From contig NC_090997.1 of the NCBI RefSeq assembly GCF_041146395.1, positions 31,227,501-31,291,500 on the forward strand: a stretch of DNA of 64,000 nt, given 5' to 3'. Shown piece by piece: positions 36,700 to 48,080 of the stretch. Positions within the stretch are counted from its first letter, which is position 1. The number at the start of each line of letters is the position of its first letter. A program made the translations under genes and the position numbers. This DNA comes from Eulemur rufifrons (lineage: Eukaryota > Chordata > Mammalia > Primates > Lemuridae). The notes beneath the pieces were generated by a model. That model was given only the letters and a program-made list of their open reading frames with translations, searched no databases and was not told where the DNA came from.

Positions 36700-37450
36700 T
36701 TTTTTGTGTTATTAATATACATAAATACACGTCACTGAAAACCTATCTTGGCAAATTTATTTCCTCTGGATACATTTCTAACATTGAAATGTTAAATCAA
36801 AGAGAATTCCATATTTAATGATTTCAATATATAACCTCACAAAAAAATGCCTTTTAGAAAAGTCACGCTATCCTGTATTCCAACCACATTGTACATTTGC
36901 CCAATTCCCCATATCACCATCAACTTATTTTTTCAACCTTATAAACTTTCTAATCTGATAGGCAAATAGTGACATGTCATTTGTTTTCAGTTGCATCCTT
37001 AACTAAGACTGAACATTTACTCCATGTTTCTTAGCCATTATATTTCTTTATTTACAAGCTTTTTAAAATCCTATCCTCTGCTCATTTTTGTATTAGAACT
37101 TTGACTTTTGTATTAATTGATAAGATATTATTATACTAAAATCATTATCATATGTATTGTATAAATGCTTTTCCTGCTTCATAATTTGTGTTTTAATTTA
37201 GGGGAGTCTTATTTTTACATAAAAATTTTTTTTCATGGAATATTTTCAAAAAATGTTTTTTAACCTTTGGTGCCATATTGAGAATGACTTTCTCCAACTC
37301 GAGGTAATATAAATATTATCTACATTTTTGTGTATTATTTTTATGGTTTTACTTTAAATATTCTATGATAGTGTTTTATATTTTACATCAAAATTTCATG
37401 TTTTTACTTTTAAATCTTATACAAAGTGTCAGGTAGAAGTCTGTTATTTT
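36700..37450 (-). mobile_element. ancient L1 fragment
   Basis: The antisense text of old L1: GACATGTCATTTGTTTTCAG, then AGACTGAACATTTACTCCAT and TCCTCTGCTCATTTTTGTAT. Decayed and AT-rich. Confidence 0.55.
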
Positions 37451-37499
37451 TCTTTTCAAATAATTAAACAGTTGTTACTATACTATTTATTGATACCAT

Positions 37500-38330
37500 A
37501 AAATTAATTATTTATTTTAGATATTGTATTTTTTAATTTTAGAATTTCCATTTTGTCCTTTTGTAGACTTTCTATGTCTCCCCTAAATTTCTCAATTTCT
37601 CCCCATTACTTCCATCTTGTTTGGTGGATTTGTTAACATATTAGTTATAGCTATTTTAAAGTTTTATCTACTAATTTTGTTATCTGGATGACTTATTGTT
37701 CTGTTTCTATTAACCATGTTTTTCTCTTGGCTATGAGTCACACTTTTCTGTTTCTTTATATCTCTAGAAATTTTTTATTGTACACCAAATATTACAGATA
37801 ATACATTGTAGTATGTATTATCTGTAATACATATTACAGATAATATATATTACAGATATACAGATAAAATGTATTACAGATAATATATATTACAGATATA
37901 CAGATAAAATGTATTACAGATAATACATTTTATGCCACTGTTATTTTGAGGGATTTTGTGTTTTTTCTTTTCCTGTTAACTGCAACTGAACCTGGTATTA
38001 CTTAATACAATATCCTTATTTGGGTTTGTTATTGAACCATTTCATCCTACTGATCTATTTGCCCATTTGGCTTCCAGCACAAAACTCTATCTTTCTCTGA
38101 AGCGTTTTGAGTTGTGTTCCATCAAACCATTGAATTAGTGGAAGATCACCTCGAGAGTGTGGAGGTGTGGTTTTTTAGGCTTTGTTAGAACAGGTCCATT
38201 TCAGTTTTGCCCTTGTACCTGAAACATGATTCCTACTCCTAAGCTATGGCTGTCCAGGTTCAGTGGAAAGTCTGAGAGTGCCAAATACCATTAAGTTGGT
38301 GGGAATCAAACTCTTAGCTCTATATTCCCA
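37500..38330 (-). mobile_element. ancient L1/HAL1-like fragment
   Basis: ATTTTGTCCTTTTGTAGACT, TTCTATTAACCATGTTTTTC, GGCTATGAGTCACACTTTTC and AAATTTTTTATTGTACACCA follow the order of a common ancient L1 antisense segment. The tandem/inverted repeat at 37791-37925 has expanded within it. Confidence 0.55.
37791..37925 (+). repeat. perfect 16-bp hairpin followed by a 40-bp tandem repeat
   Basis: ATTACAGATAATACAT (37791-37806) and its exact reverse complement (37813-37828) flank a 6-bp loop. Then a 40-bp unit beginning ATTACAGATAATATATATTA occurs at 37833-37872 and 37873-37912, identical, with a third partial copy to 37925. Confidence 0.95.
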
Positions 38331-38489
38331 GCATCCAGGCAGCTACTAGGATCTCTGTGCAGTTTTCTTTTTTCTTTTTTAGCTTTCCAGCTGTTCTTTG
38401 CACGGGTGCCTTGGAGACTTACTTAATACTTGCAGTTCTGAACTCAGCCAAGGATGTGAAAAGAGTTTATACACAGAGTTTGGAGCGCC

Positions 38490-38555
38490 CCCTTGTGTCT
38501 CTCTCTTTTCTGGGATCTTTCACCCTTGTGTCTCTCTCTTTTCTGGGATCTTTCA
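38490..38555 (+). repeat. 33-bp tandem duplication, two identical copies
   Basis: The unit starts CCCTTGTGTCTCTCTCTTTT. Copies at 38490-38522 and 38523-38555 are identical. Since 33 is a multiple of three, the open frame through it repeats 11 residues, but nothing suggests that frame is a gene. Confidence 0.95.
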
Positions 38556-38829
38556 CCCTAAGTTTCTCCCAACATGGCCACACCTAGAAGTAAGGCAGCG
38601 TGGAAAGGTCTTTATTCCAGGTGCCATATATTCAGGTAACTGGTGGTCATCTTTAAATTTTAATTATACTTTAACATATATTTCTCTGTCAAGCTAAAAA
38701 ATAAACATTTACTATATACACATGTAAAGTGAAAGAATAAGATATTTTTACTTCTTTTTCCCATCTCTTAGGTTTTGTTAAAATAATGTCTTTTTTTAAA
38801 AAAAAACATGTAGATTATTTTAATTTTCT

Positions 38830-39350
38830 TTTTGGTATTGCATATCTTCTAATTCAGTAAACTGTATTTTTGACATTTAAATTAATATATGTTAACTACA
38901 TTAGGCCACATGTTTCCCAGTTCTAATTTTTAATATTCTTCTTTGTGTAATAATTTCAGGAAAGATAAGCAGATAAAATACTTTCTGAGCTGTTCCTTTT
39001 CTGAAAATGTCTCTCTGTTGCTCTTGCAATGAACAATGGCCTGTCAGGGAATACAGGTTTTTCTGCCATAACTCTGTTGACATGTCTTCCTTGTCTTCTA
39101 GCATTTGGTATTGTAAAAGTATGACAACTGATATTTTTGTCTTTTATAAGTTTTTCTGACGGGATACTTAAAATATTTCCCCTTTTATTCTGAAATATGA
39201 TTTACTAAAATATATCTCTTTTCATTATCTTGCGTGGCATTTAAGTTATTTTCTTAGGAATACCATGTCTTTTTAAAACTCCTAGAAATAATCTTTTATA
39301 TATTTTTTTGATTTTTAAAACGTCTTTTGGCTTACTGGATTTTTTTCCCA
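38830..39350 (-). mobile_element. ancient L1/HAL1-like fragment
   Basis: Resembles the antisense of old L1 ORF1-region text (GACATGTCTTCCTTGTCTTC, TTTTATTCTGAAATATGATT, and the 'tcttttggcttactggattt' part). Very decayed. Confidence 0.4.
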
Positions 39351-39429
39351 TTTGTGGCAGTGCTTTACAACATTGTCACATCATTAAACATTTAATGTAC
39401 TTATTTTGAAAAATAAATATACCTAAATT

Positions 39430-39540
39430 CAGTCCTAGACATACTGAACCAGCATCTCTAGGGTGGCAGCAAAGGAAGGAGAATTTTAAACAAGCATCCA
39501 GGTGACTATTACACTCATACATTTGGGAAACAGTTTCACG
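39430..39540. mobile_element. MER5-like hAT fragment
   Basis: ACATACTGAACCAGCATCTC, then TTTTAAACAAGCATCCAGGT and GGGAAACAGTTTCACG resemble the MER5A half-element. MER5 is a non-autonomous hAT-Charlie transposon. Confidence 0.5.
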
Positions 39541-40239
39541 TATTTCTTACTATGCCTATACTTGAGTTTCTGGCTCTATCCTCCATGCTGTTTATGCTGT
39601 ATTCCTCGGAATAACCACTTTATTTTCTTCCTCTACATTCTCCAGTAATTTCTCAAGGTGCTTTTCCAATTCACTGATTCAGTTTTCTGTGATATCTAAT
39701 GTGATGTTCAATGACTCTATTGTTTTATCAAATTCAATAATCATGGGTAACCTGAAATAAATCTTTTCTAATTTCCAATTCCTCTGTTTACATAAATACA
39801 AGGATGCCTTGAATCTTGTTGAGTGGAAATATTTTTTTTTAATTGGCATCTTAAGTAAGTTCCACAGAGACCATTTTGTCTGGCTTGTCTTCTCACTTTG
39901 TGTAACTGAATAATTCCACATCTACAGTGATTTTATTTTATTTACAAATCACTAGAAAGATGGACTTTTTCATTGTTGGAAATATGTCCATGTTTACTTA
40001 GACAAAATGGGGGAAAGGAAACATTGATATTTTTAATAGTTTTTGCCTAAGTAGCATAAAAGGAACTTCAACTAAACAGCAACAGTTAACTGTGAAGAAA
40101 ATCTGGGGTTTTCTTCATAATTTTTTTTTAGCGTCTCTAAGCTATCTGGGGCTGCAAATCTCATTCTCAGTGGAGGTTTCATTCCAAGTGAAGCTAGGTG
40201 AAGTGAGTGTCCTTGCTAGTTGTTTCTTTGAATAGTTAT
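39541..40239. other. no recognised feature
   Basis: AT-rich. Possibly more decayed LINE sequence. Nothing firm. Confidence 0.25.
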
Positions 40240-40745
40240 TCATTCTATCAATATTTATTAACTTGAACTCTGTGAAAGTATATAGACACATACTATATAA
40301 CGGGATACTGGAGATATAGTAAGAACATAAAATAAATGCATTTTTGTAGCCTAATAAAGCTTACATTCTTCAGGGGAAGATACAAATTGAACAAATAGCT
40401 GCCTAATTATGGTCATGATGAGCACAACAAGGGAAAATTACAGTATACATTAAAAGCATTTTAAATTATATTTGAATCAGTCTGAGGTGTCACAAAAGAT
40501 TTTTCTAGAGATGTGATACTCAAGTTGAGCCTTGAAAGACGAAGAGCATCTAGTGTGGAAGAAGCACGAACACGTAAGGGCTCAAGAGATGACAAGAGAA
40601 GTAGACAGGGTCCTGTCGGCCATGTTAAAGAGCTTTACGTTATTCCAAGAACAATGGGAGCCAGAGAAGAATTTAACAGAGGGAATGACCCCATCAGCCT
40701 TGTATTTGCTGGTACTTTCCAAAATCCTGAGAGAGCAGAATTATG
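40240..40745 (+). mobile_element. ancient LINE 3'-region fragment (L1M-like), longest copy in window
   Basis: Starts with ATTCTATCAATATTTATTAA, continues through AAAGCTTACATTCTTCAGGG and TGATACTCAAGTTGAGCCTT (usual form GTGATATTTGAGCTGAGACC) to GAACAATGGGAGCCAGAGAA. The order is that of a common old L1 3' region. The two overlapping open frames of 77 and 91 codons inside it are by-products of this purine-rich repeat. Confidence 0.6.
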
Positions 40746-41602
40746 ACCCCTATTCCCTTCCTGAGAGCCCCATGACTCTTTCTTACTCCCAGACATTGCC
40801 ATTATGAGCTCGGGGAGGCTTTGTGATTACTCCTACGGATAACATTTACTTATGCTCGAGCAGCCTTTTCCTAGACATGTGTTTTACTGTGAGCCGTTTG
40901 TTTCCCTTAATCTGGCCGCCTCTGCACCACGTCTTGAAGATACACTGCTTATTCACAGTGAGCTTTCCAGTTCCTATGCAGACTTTTTCATGACTTCTTA
41001 ATATTTCCTTTATTATTTCAATGACAATTAGTTGGGAGGGGGAAACTTAAACATACAATACTTAAATCATCATCTGGAGCTGAAATAGTTTGTTCACAGA
41101 TAATACATTTTTAAATATAATAATCTTGTTGTCCGGTAGGTATCTACTCCATTTCACCACAGGCTGACTAAAAGTAGCAAATTTGAAAAGGGTGAGATTT
41201 CTGAGAATTTGCCTTACAGATATATTTTCACAATGTTAAATTACATGACATTTATTTATTACAACATTGTAAGAACAAAAGTTGGAAAAACCCCAAATGT
41301 TCATTAATAGGGGAAATTACACTAGGTGGATGTCATGGAATACCACACAACTATTTCAAAAGAATCCCTCTTCATATTGACATGAAAAGACCTCTAGGAT
41401 CAGATAGATGTCCAGGATCGGATTCAATGAAACACTCAAGGTTCGGATCAGTTTCAAGCAGCAGATGAGAACGTAGACAGCAATACTAGTATTTGACTGT
41501 ATTTGCACAAAGAAACACTGACAGGATGCACACACACAAAAAAGAATGAAATAGTCATTTATGGGGATGGAAGGAAACATGTAGAAAGAAGCAAAACTTC
41601 TC
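40746..41602. other. no recognised feature
   Basis: No gene. The part at 41220-41480 (GTTCATTAATAGGGGAAATT, CATATTGACATGAAAAGACC) resembles decayed L1 or related repeat text but is not assignable. Confidence 0.25.
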
Positions 41603-41968
41603 ATTGTACACCTTTTTTTTTTTTTTTTTTTTTTTTGAGACAAAGTCTCACTTTGTTGCCCAGGCTAGAGTGTCGTGGCGTCAGCCTAGATCACAGCAAC
41701 CTCAAACTCCTGGGCTTAAGCGATCCTACTGCCTCAGCCTTCCGAGTAGCTGGGACTACAGGCATGCGCCACCATGCCTGGCTAATTTTTTCTATATATA
41801 TTTTAGTTGGCCAGATAATTTCTTTCTATTTTTAGTAGAGACGGGGTCTCACTCTTGCTCAGGCTAGTCTCGAACTCCTGACCTTGAGCGATCCACCCGC
41901 CTCGGCCTCCCAGAGTGCTAGGATTACAGGCGTGAGCCACCATGCCCGGCCTAATTGTACACCTTTTT
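41603..41968 (-). mobile_element. Alu SINE, lemur type, with perfect 15-bp target-site duplications
   Basis: Full-length antisense Alu. The T-run after 41612 is the tail; the body begins GAGACAAAGTCTCACTTTGT and ends GCGTGAGCCACCATGCCCGG near 41950. The lemur linker is at about 41790-41820 (TTTTAGTTGGCCAGATAATT). ATTGTACACCTTTTT occurs at 41603-41617 and 41954-41968 without mismatch. This is the youngest-looking Alu in the window. The open frames through it are shadows. Confidence 0.97.
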
Positions 41969-43292
41969 ATATTATTTTGATTTTTGAAATATGTTAAAGT
42001 ATTGTTCACTCAAAACAATGAACCAAATGAATATAAAACAGTATAAAAATTTAAAGGAATGAGGTAGAAGCAGTGGGGGCAGCTCCAAGAGAAGTACTCT
42101 GGTTTTTTAAAGAATTAAAATTATCTTCTTTAGCAATGGAACTGATCGATCATTCAGTTCCAGTTTATTTGGGTTTTAGAACTGAAAATCAGCTTTTAAA
42201 TAAGAGTTTCTAAAAACGTCTTTGGGGTTTTCTTTAATGTGTTAGCTCTTTATTAAAGTAACTATGCCCATTGGTATCTGCCCCACACTCAGGTTTCAAA
42301 AAAGCAACAAGGTTAGGCAAAGGAAAACCAGAGATCTTGATCGATATGTTGAAATGTAACAAGTGTAGCGATTTCTGGCCCCCTGTTTCCTAAGGAAAGA
42401 CCTTTAATATATTTGTTTTATTATCACCTATTCCAAGTTTCACACATCATAACAGAATTTTCAAATAGTCATATACATTCTTAAAAAACAACCATCTCCA
42501 GATGGCACAGTGAAATACTGAGACATAAAGTCCTATCTTGGTTCCAAACTGTATAAATTAAAGGAATATTGATCTTAAAATACTAGTACAGTAAATAACT
42601 GAGGCTTTAGCCTGCACCGCCACTGGCATTGTTAGAAGTTCTGTCTTCTTAATGGTCTCCCAAGCAAGCACTTAAACAGTCAAGCCCATTAGCTTTATAG
42701 AGATCAACTTTGTCAACTTATCGACAGATTTCTTTCAGCACAGATCTCCTTCTTGACTCTGATTACCTGCCCTGGCATAGTGATGACAAAGTGTACCATA
42801 TTATCTGAACGTTCATTTAAAGTAGCTATAAACACCCGCCTGCAAGTTGAATGCAGGTGAAAAGTGGCACAAGTTTCTTACTGCCTCTTATTTTCTGTTA
42901 TACACACTAGTCTGCAGTCAAAAGCAGATCATTCATTGGAGAAGAGGCAGGACTTGAATTCACTGATATTAATTGCCTTACCATGAATAACATCAACATT
43001 TTTTTGTTGTTTCTGACAAATAAGTTGACCATAGCCTTCATTTTATAAAAAACTCTTTCAGAAGATGATATTTTAAACAAAAAACAATTGGAACACAGCG
43101 TTGGAATTCTGTGGGAGAAATAGTTACAGCCCATCCTTGGGAAAATATTGGCAGATTTAAGTTTGAAATCACTTGTTAGTGAAAATAATGGGATTATGTC
43201 GATGAATACAAGATGTAGGCATAATTTCACATTGTTTAGCATAAACAAAAAATAGGTTTCTTTGGTGATGGAGATTTTCTCAGAATAGTCTT
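41969..43292. other. no recognised feature
   Basis: Includes a 140-codon minus-strand open frame (42907-43329) with no recognisable domain and high Phe/Ile/Leu content as AT-rich DNA gives. I do not call it a gene. Confidence 0.3.
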
Positions 43293-43612
43293 TGCAATGG
43301 ACTGAATGTATGTGTGCCTCCAAATGCACATGTTGAAATCCTACCCCCCAAAATGATGGTATTAGAAGGTGGAACCTGTGGGAGGTAATTAGATCATGAG
43401 GGTGGAGCCTTCATAAGTGGAATTAGTGCCCTGTAAATGGAACCCCAGATAGCTCTCCTGCTCCCTTTCTTCCATGTGAGGATACAATAAGTCTGCAGTG
43501 TACAACCTGGAAAACGTTGCCCTCTCCAGAACCTGACCATGCTGACACCTTGATCTCAGACTTCCAGCCTCCAGAACTGTGAGAAATAAATTTTGGTTAT
43601 TTATAAGTAAGT
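43293..43612 (+). mobile_element. MLT1-type MaLR LTR, 3'-truncated
   Basis: GCAATGGACTGAATGTATGT, ATGATGGTATTAGAAGGTGG, AATTAGATCATGAGGGTGGA, TTCCATGTGAGGATACAATA, CACCTTGATCTCAGACTTCC and GTGAGAAATAAATTTTGGTT. It stops in the last 40 bp at an 18-19 nt A-run. Confidence 0.9.
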
Positions 43613-43830
43613 CAAAAAAAAAAAAAAAAAAACACTCAGCATGGTGTCTGACACACAGCAACTTAATAAGTGTTCATTGAATCAAAATCAGCATGAGGTT
43701 TTGAATCTGCTACTCACCACTTTGTGATCTTGAATGTTTTGCATCTCTAACACACAGCTTTCTCATCTAACATAATGCTATCTGCCTCTTAGAATAAATA
43801 ACATGTTACAATGTATATAAACAGTTGAAT
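43613..43830 (+). mobile_element. A-run, then L2/MIR-type SINE-LINE 3' fragment
   Basis: After the A-run (about 43613-43631) comes CAGCATGGTGTCTGACACAC and TTAATAAGTGTTCATTGAAT, the L2/MIR 3' terminus. Then 43690-43830 reads like sense MIR core (GAATCTGCTACTCACCACTT, TTTCTCATCTAACATAATGC). Assignment of each piece is tentative. Confidence 0.5.
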
Positions 43831-44499
43831 TGTTTAAAAGAAACATATTATCACAACATTTTGCTGTCACTTAGAAATTACAGTCTTATTTTGAGATGTC
43901 AGAGACCATGTTGGAACAAGCCCAATAATCGGCTATTTGCTTAAATTCCCAGACTTATGTGGACAAAACATTAACATAATTGATAGGGTTTCACCATTTG
44001 GTGTTATGAAGATAGGACTAAAAACAAGCTGAATTCTGTAATTTTCTGTTTATCCCAACAATCTCAAGCTCCAAGCAACAAAGGGCTTCCACATGTCTGT
44101 TCAGCCTTCCTGACACTTGAGCACAATATTAGAGGTTGGATCAGAGCTAGTGTTTCTGCTGGGATCTAGCAGTACCTGGGATGGGTTCTCTGCATCCCAT
44201 ATACACCAAACTGAATCTTCCGTTTTTATTCAATTCTTCCTCATGGCTTTGCCTGGATTTTCTCTGTGTTTTCCAGATTGTATGCACTACAGTAATCAGT
44301 GCCTACTCGGAGTCCCAGTTTTCTTAAATGGGGTCCTAATCCCCAATCTAGTTCTTACTAGCATCTTACTAGCAAAATGTAGACTCTATTTTTTTCTACT
44401 CACCTCTCCCTCCTCTCAATCCAGTCATGCCCAGGCACTGGCTAGAGACTTGATTCAGTCTGAGTTAGCCTCTGGAGAGTTATAATATCACCACCTGCC
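43831..44499. other. no recognised feature
   Basis: The 122-codon plus-strand open frame at 44117-44485 starts at a TTG and has no recognisable domain. Confidence 0.3.
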
Positions 44500-44816
44500 T
44501 TACTCATCATTAATTGATTCATTAATCATCCCAAAGTCACTTTTTGATTGTTTGTCTTGAGTCCTATTTCATTAATAAAATTGAAGCAATTAGAAGAGAA
44601 CTTCCAGACTCCTACCAACATCTACACCCACATGCTCTTCCTTCTTGTTTTTTGCTAGAGATGAACTATCCCTGCACCCATCTAAACTGGGCCATGCAGG
44701 TGACCACTGGATTCCATCCCTTCTTTCCTACTCTAAGATATCATGCCAGTAATTCTCTTCTCTTCTACATCAACAAACATTTTGTCTATTAACATACAAA
44801 TACATGGTAAAACAAC

Positions 44817-45526
44817 TGGGTGTCCTACAACTTAACTCAACTCTGACACTATCTATCTGGAGATGGCATCGGATCCTACAGGTTAAGTGTTCAACCTTAT
44901 AAGACTACCCTTCACATCAGACACCAATTGCATGCAGTAGGTTCCCCAGGTTAAGTACAATTTCTATTCAACTTGGCTACAAATCATAGGTTCCCACATA
45001 CCCCTTCTCAGGTTCAGTCATTTGCTAAAGTGGCCCACAGAACTTAGGAAAACAGTTTACTTATCAGATTAGCAGTTCAGTACAAAGGATGTAACTCAGG
45101 AATGGCCAGATGGAAAAGTTGCATAGAACAGATACAAGGGAAGGGACACAAAGCTTCCATGCTATTTCAGAGTGCACCACCCTCCCAGGGATGACCATGT
45201 ATTCAGTAATCTGGAAGCTCTCTAAACCCCATAGTTTAGGAATCTTTATAGAGGCTTCATCACATAGGCATGATTGATTATTAACTCAGTCTCCAGCTCC
45301 TCTTCCCTTCCTGGAGGATGGGGTTGTGGCTGAAAGTTCCAAGCTTCTAATCATAGCCTAGTCTTTCTGGTGATCAGCCCCCATCTAAAAACCCACCAAA
45401 AGTCACCTCATTAGAACAAAAGACACTTCTATCACCCAGGATATTCCAAGAGGTTAGGAATTCTGTGCCAGGAACCAAAGGTGAAGACCAAAATATATAT
45501 TTCTTATTATAAATCACAATGCCACA
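44817..45526. mobile_element. LTR-like element inserted in the L2, family not named
   Basis: About 710 bp from TGGGTGTCC to GCCACA, so TG...CA ends are possible. Internal blocks such as GGAATGGCCAGATGGAAAAG, AGGCATGATTGATTATTAAC, CCAAAAGTCACCTCATTAGA and ATATATTTCTTATTATAAAT are text I know from a common old mammalian LTR-type repeat, probably ERVL class. The exact family, orientation and ends need a library search. Confidence 0.5.
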
Positions 45527-45666
45527 CTTTTTTTGAGCAAAATGCCTTGAAAGCATTGTCTTCACTCACTGTCTCCAATTGCCCTCCTCTCATCCTCTCT
45601 TAGACCCACTCCAATGTATCCTTTTGTGCTGAATTTCATCAAGTGTACTCTTTCTGTCTTTCTTCC

Positions 45667-45956
45667 TTTTTTTGAGACAGGGGCTTGCTCTGTTGCCTGG
45701 GCTAGAGTGCAGTGGTGTCATCACAACTCACTGTGACCTCAAACTCCTGGGTTCAAGCAATCCTCCTACCTCAGCCTCTGGAGTAGCTGGGACTACAGGC
45801 ACAGGCTGCCATGCCTGGCTAATTTTTCTATTTTGTGTAGAGATGGGGGTCTCACCATGTTGCCCAGGCTGGTCTCAAACACCTGGCCTCAAGCAATTCT
45901 CCTCCCTTGGCCTTCCAAAGTGCAAGGATTACAGGCATGAGCCTCCGTGCCTGGCC
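45667..45956 (-). mobile_element. Alu SINE, older type without the lemur linker
   Basis: Antisense dimer about 290 bp long: GAGACAGGGGCTTGCTCTGT at the 3' end, CTAATTTTTCTATTTTGTGT in the linker, TACAGGCATGAGCCTCCGTG at the 5' end. The A/T-rich insert of the other Alus is absent and the copy is more diverged, so it is close to an AluJ-like ancestor. It sits inside the L2. No clear target duplication was seen. Confidence 0.92.
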
Positions 45957-46440
45957 TCAGACCTACCCTTATCTAGGTCAGCTGTGCCATGACATCCACA
46001 TTGCCCATTTTTATTTCTCTGTCCTCATCCTTTTAGGTCTGTGAGCAGCATTTGACATGGGTGAGCACTCACCCTCTTTGATACACTTGGCAAATCTACT
46101 CCTCCATGGAAGAATCAGCCCTCATCTGCAACACCTAACCCAGGAAACTCCTTGGCCTTGCCTTTAAAATATATCCAGGATCTGACCACACTCACCATCT
46201 TCACTGCTAATACCCAGATGGAGTCACCATTACCTCTCTTTAGATTATTGTGATGACATGCTAACCAGCCTTTCTGTTTTCAACCTTACTACATTACGCT
46301 GTCCTTTAAATATATCAGCCAAAGCAATTCCTTTAAAGTTTAAGTCAGTTGATGTCTCTCTGCTCAAGATCTTCCAGTGGTTTTCCACTTACAAGGACCT
46401 ATAGAATGTAGTTGCCAAAAATCTCCCTGAGACGCTCCCC

Positions 46441-47359
46441 TCATTCGTTCTGCTCCTGCACATGAGCCTTGTTGCTTTTCTCAAACATACCAGAAGACGC
46501 CCCTCTCTCCCCTTGTGGTGCCACATCCATCTTATTGCTCACTTCTGCCTCCAAATTTTCTAAGGGTATATCTGCTTGGAGGAATCTAAAGAAAGGTAGA
46601 ACCCCATCTGCAAGGGTGTTTCTCAACATGTAATTTGTAGCTGGCCAGCTTCTGTAATATAGAGAGACAGTATAGAAGAGGAGCGAATTGGTATGGAATA
46701 GGCAAATCTGGTTGATATATCACAAGAACGGAATAATAACTAGAGTTTAGTGAGGAGAAAAAGTAGTGGAAAATAATCATAATTTACTTTGCATCAACAC
46801 AAGAAAATAGAGAGGCTGCCTTTGGATACAAAAATCAATGAAATAGCGTACATACATTGCAAACAATAAAACATAAGTTTTATTTTTCCAGTTTTAAGAA
46901 AAAAATTGTTTTTCCAAAATCAGCATATTTCCAAGTTGCTTTCAGGTAACAAGTAAAATAGATCATGCCATATAAACTACTATTTATTAATTATACGTGA
47001 AAATTTGAATAGTATAACAGATAGATCTTATGTGAGTTATATATGCCAAATGCTAGACTCAATAGGTTTTTTATAAATATATATACTAGTCTAACTGACA
47101 CCATTCACAATAGTGAACCCCAGTTCAAAATCTCACAGAGCTGTAAGAACTTCCTCTGGTGAAAATGCTTTTTGCACTTACATCAGGGTGTGTAACAAAG
47201 TGGTTTTCAATGACTGGCTCAATGCCACATGCACAGCCACAGATAAATTCTAAGAACTTGGCACCTCTGCTCATAAGATTATTCTGATTCAGCTGTAAAT
47301 GGAAAGTTTGTGGTTATTCAAAACAAGGTACAAGAAGAGCATATTAAATGGAAGTGGTC
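46441..47359. other. no recognised feature
   Basis: AT-rich, no supportable gene. The start may hold more decayed L2. Confidence 0.25.
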
Positions 47360-47560
47360 AAAGTGTTTTGTATTTTATTCATTTCCTCATGGCAGGTTTT
47401 ATAGTACAAGGTCATATGAAGGAGATTGGTCTTTATCCTAAGAAAAACTGGAAGATTACTTGAAGGTTGTATGCAGTTGGACGATATGAGCAGATTTGCA
47501 TTTTAAAAGAACATACTGGCTGTAACAATAAATTAAATTAAATAAATTAAAGAAATAAAT
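47360..47560 (+). mobile_element. ancient LINE 3'-region fragment (L1M-like)
   Basis: AGATTGGTCTTTATCCTAAG, then GTTGTATGCAGTTGGACGAT and ATGAGCAGATTTGCATTTTA correspond to the block that follows the region seen at 40240-40745. Ends in an AATTAAAT-type simple tract. Confidence 0.55.
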
Positions 47561-48080
47561 TGTAAGCAGTCGCGTTGTACGTTTAGACCTAAACACACTG
47601 AAAATACTAAAGTTTGGACAGAGAGAAAATGTGGGTAAAATCAGTTATTTAACACTTCCTACAATATGTTTCATGAAACACCAATACAAAATGTCCTGAG
47701 GGCAGAATGTTCTATGATCCAATAACTGATAAATGCCGCATATTCTATCCCCCTCTTAGAGATCTGCAGTGAATATAGCATATAAAAAGCTAATTCTGTA
47801 AAAGCATGCAGCTAAAAAACAAAACCAAGCATGCTTAATTTTGTTAAATCCAGAATATCACAACTTTAACCTTGAAACATTGTACACAGAATACCCCTTG
47901 GGAAACACAGCTATAGCATGTCTTCTTACAGACACAGAACTGGATTTTAGTAGATGACTTTGACCAGCTTTTCAAATTGCCATTACAGAGAAATATTTTT
48001 CTACTTAAATTTTTAAGAATAATATTGAAGAGAGAAAAGCAAGAATGAAATTTAACCCATTAGGCTATTGCAACTATATA
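47561..48080. other. no recognised feature
   Basis: AT-rich unique-looking sequence. Confidence 0.25.

Larger units (their letters stand above)
44500..46440 (+). mobile_element. L2 LINE (ORF2 remnant), split by two insertions
   Basis: Three pieces follow the L2 ORF2 order. 44500-44816: ATTGAAGCAATTAGAAGAGA then CTTCCAGACTCCTACCAACA. 45527-45660: TGCCTTGAAAGCATTGTCTT and TTAGACCCACTCCAATGTAT. 45957-46440: GTGAGCAGCATTTGACATGG, then AAATATATCCAGGATCTGAC and AATTCCTTTAAAGTTTAAGT. Together they cover much of the reverse-transcriptase and later part of ORF2, heavily mutated. An LTR-like element and an Alu sit at the breaks. Confidence 0.8.

Noticed and set aside
37791..37925. CRISPR-like array
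   Set aside because: Tandem units are contiguous without spacers, and this is a primate nuclear genome.
41503..41867. Open frames of 110 and 87 codons near 41.6 kb, and 106 codons at 45672-45992
   Set aside because: Standard Alu-derived translations (for example the antisense-Alu '[11 protein letters not shown]'-like type).
42907..43329. 140-codon minus-strand open frame
   Set aside because: No recognisable domain; end overlaps an MLT1 LTR; residue use is what AT-rich DNA yields by chance.
44117..44485. 122-codon plus-strand open frame
   Set aside because: Starts at TTG, no recognisable domain, ends just before decayed L2 sequence.
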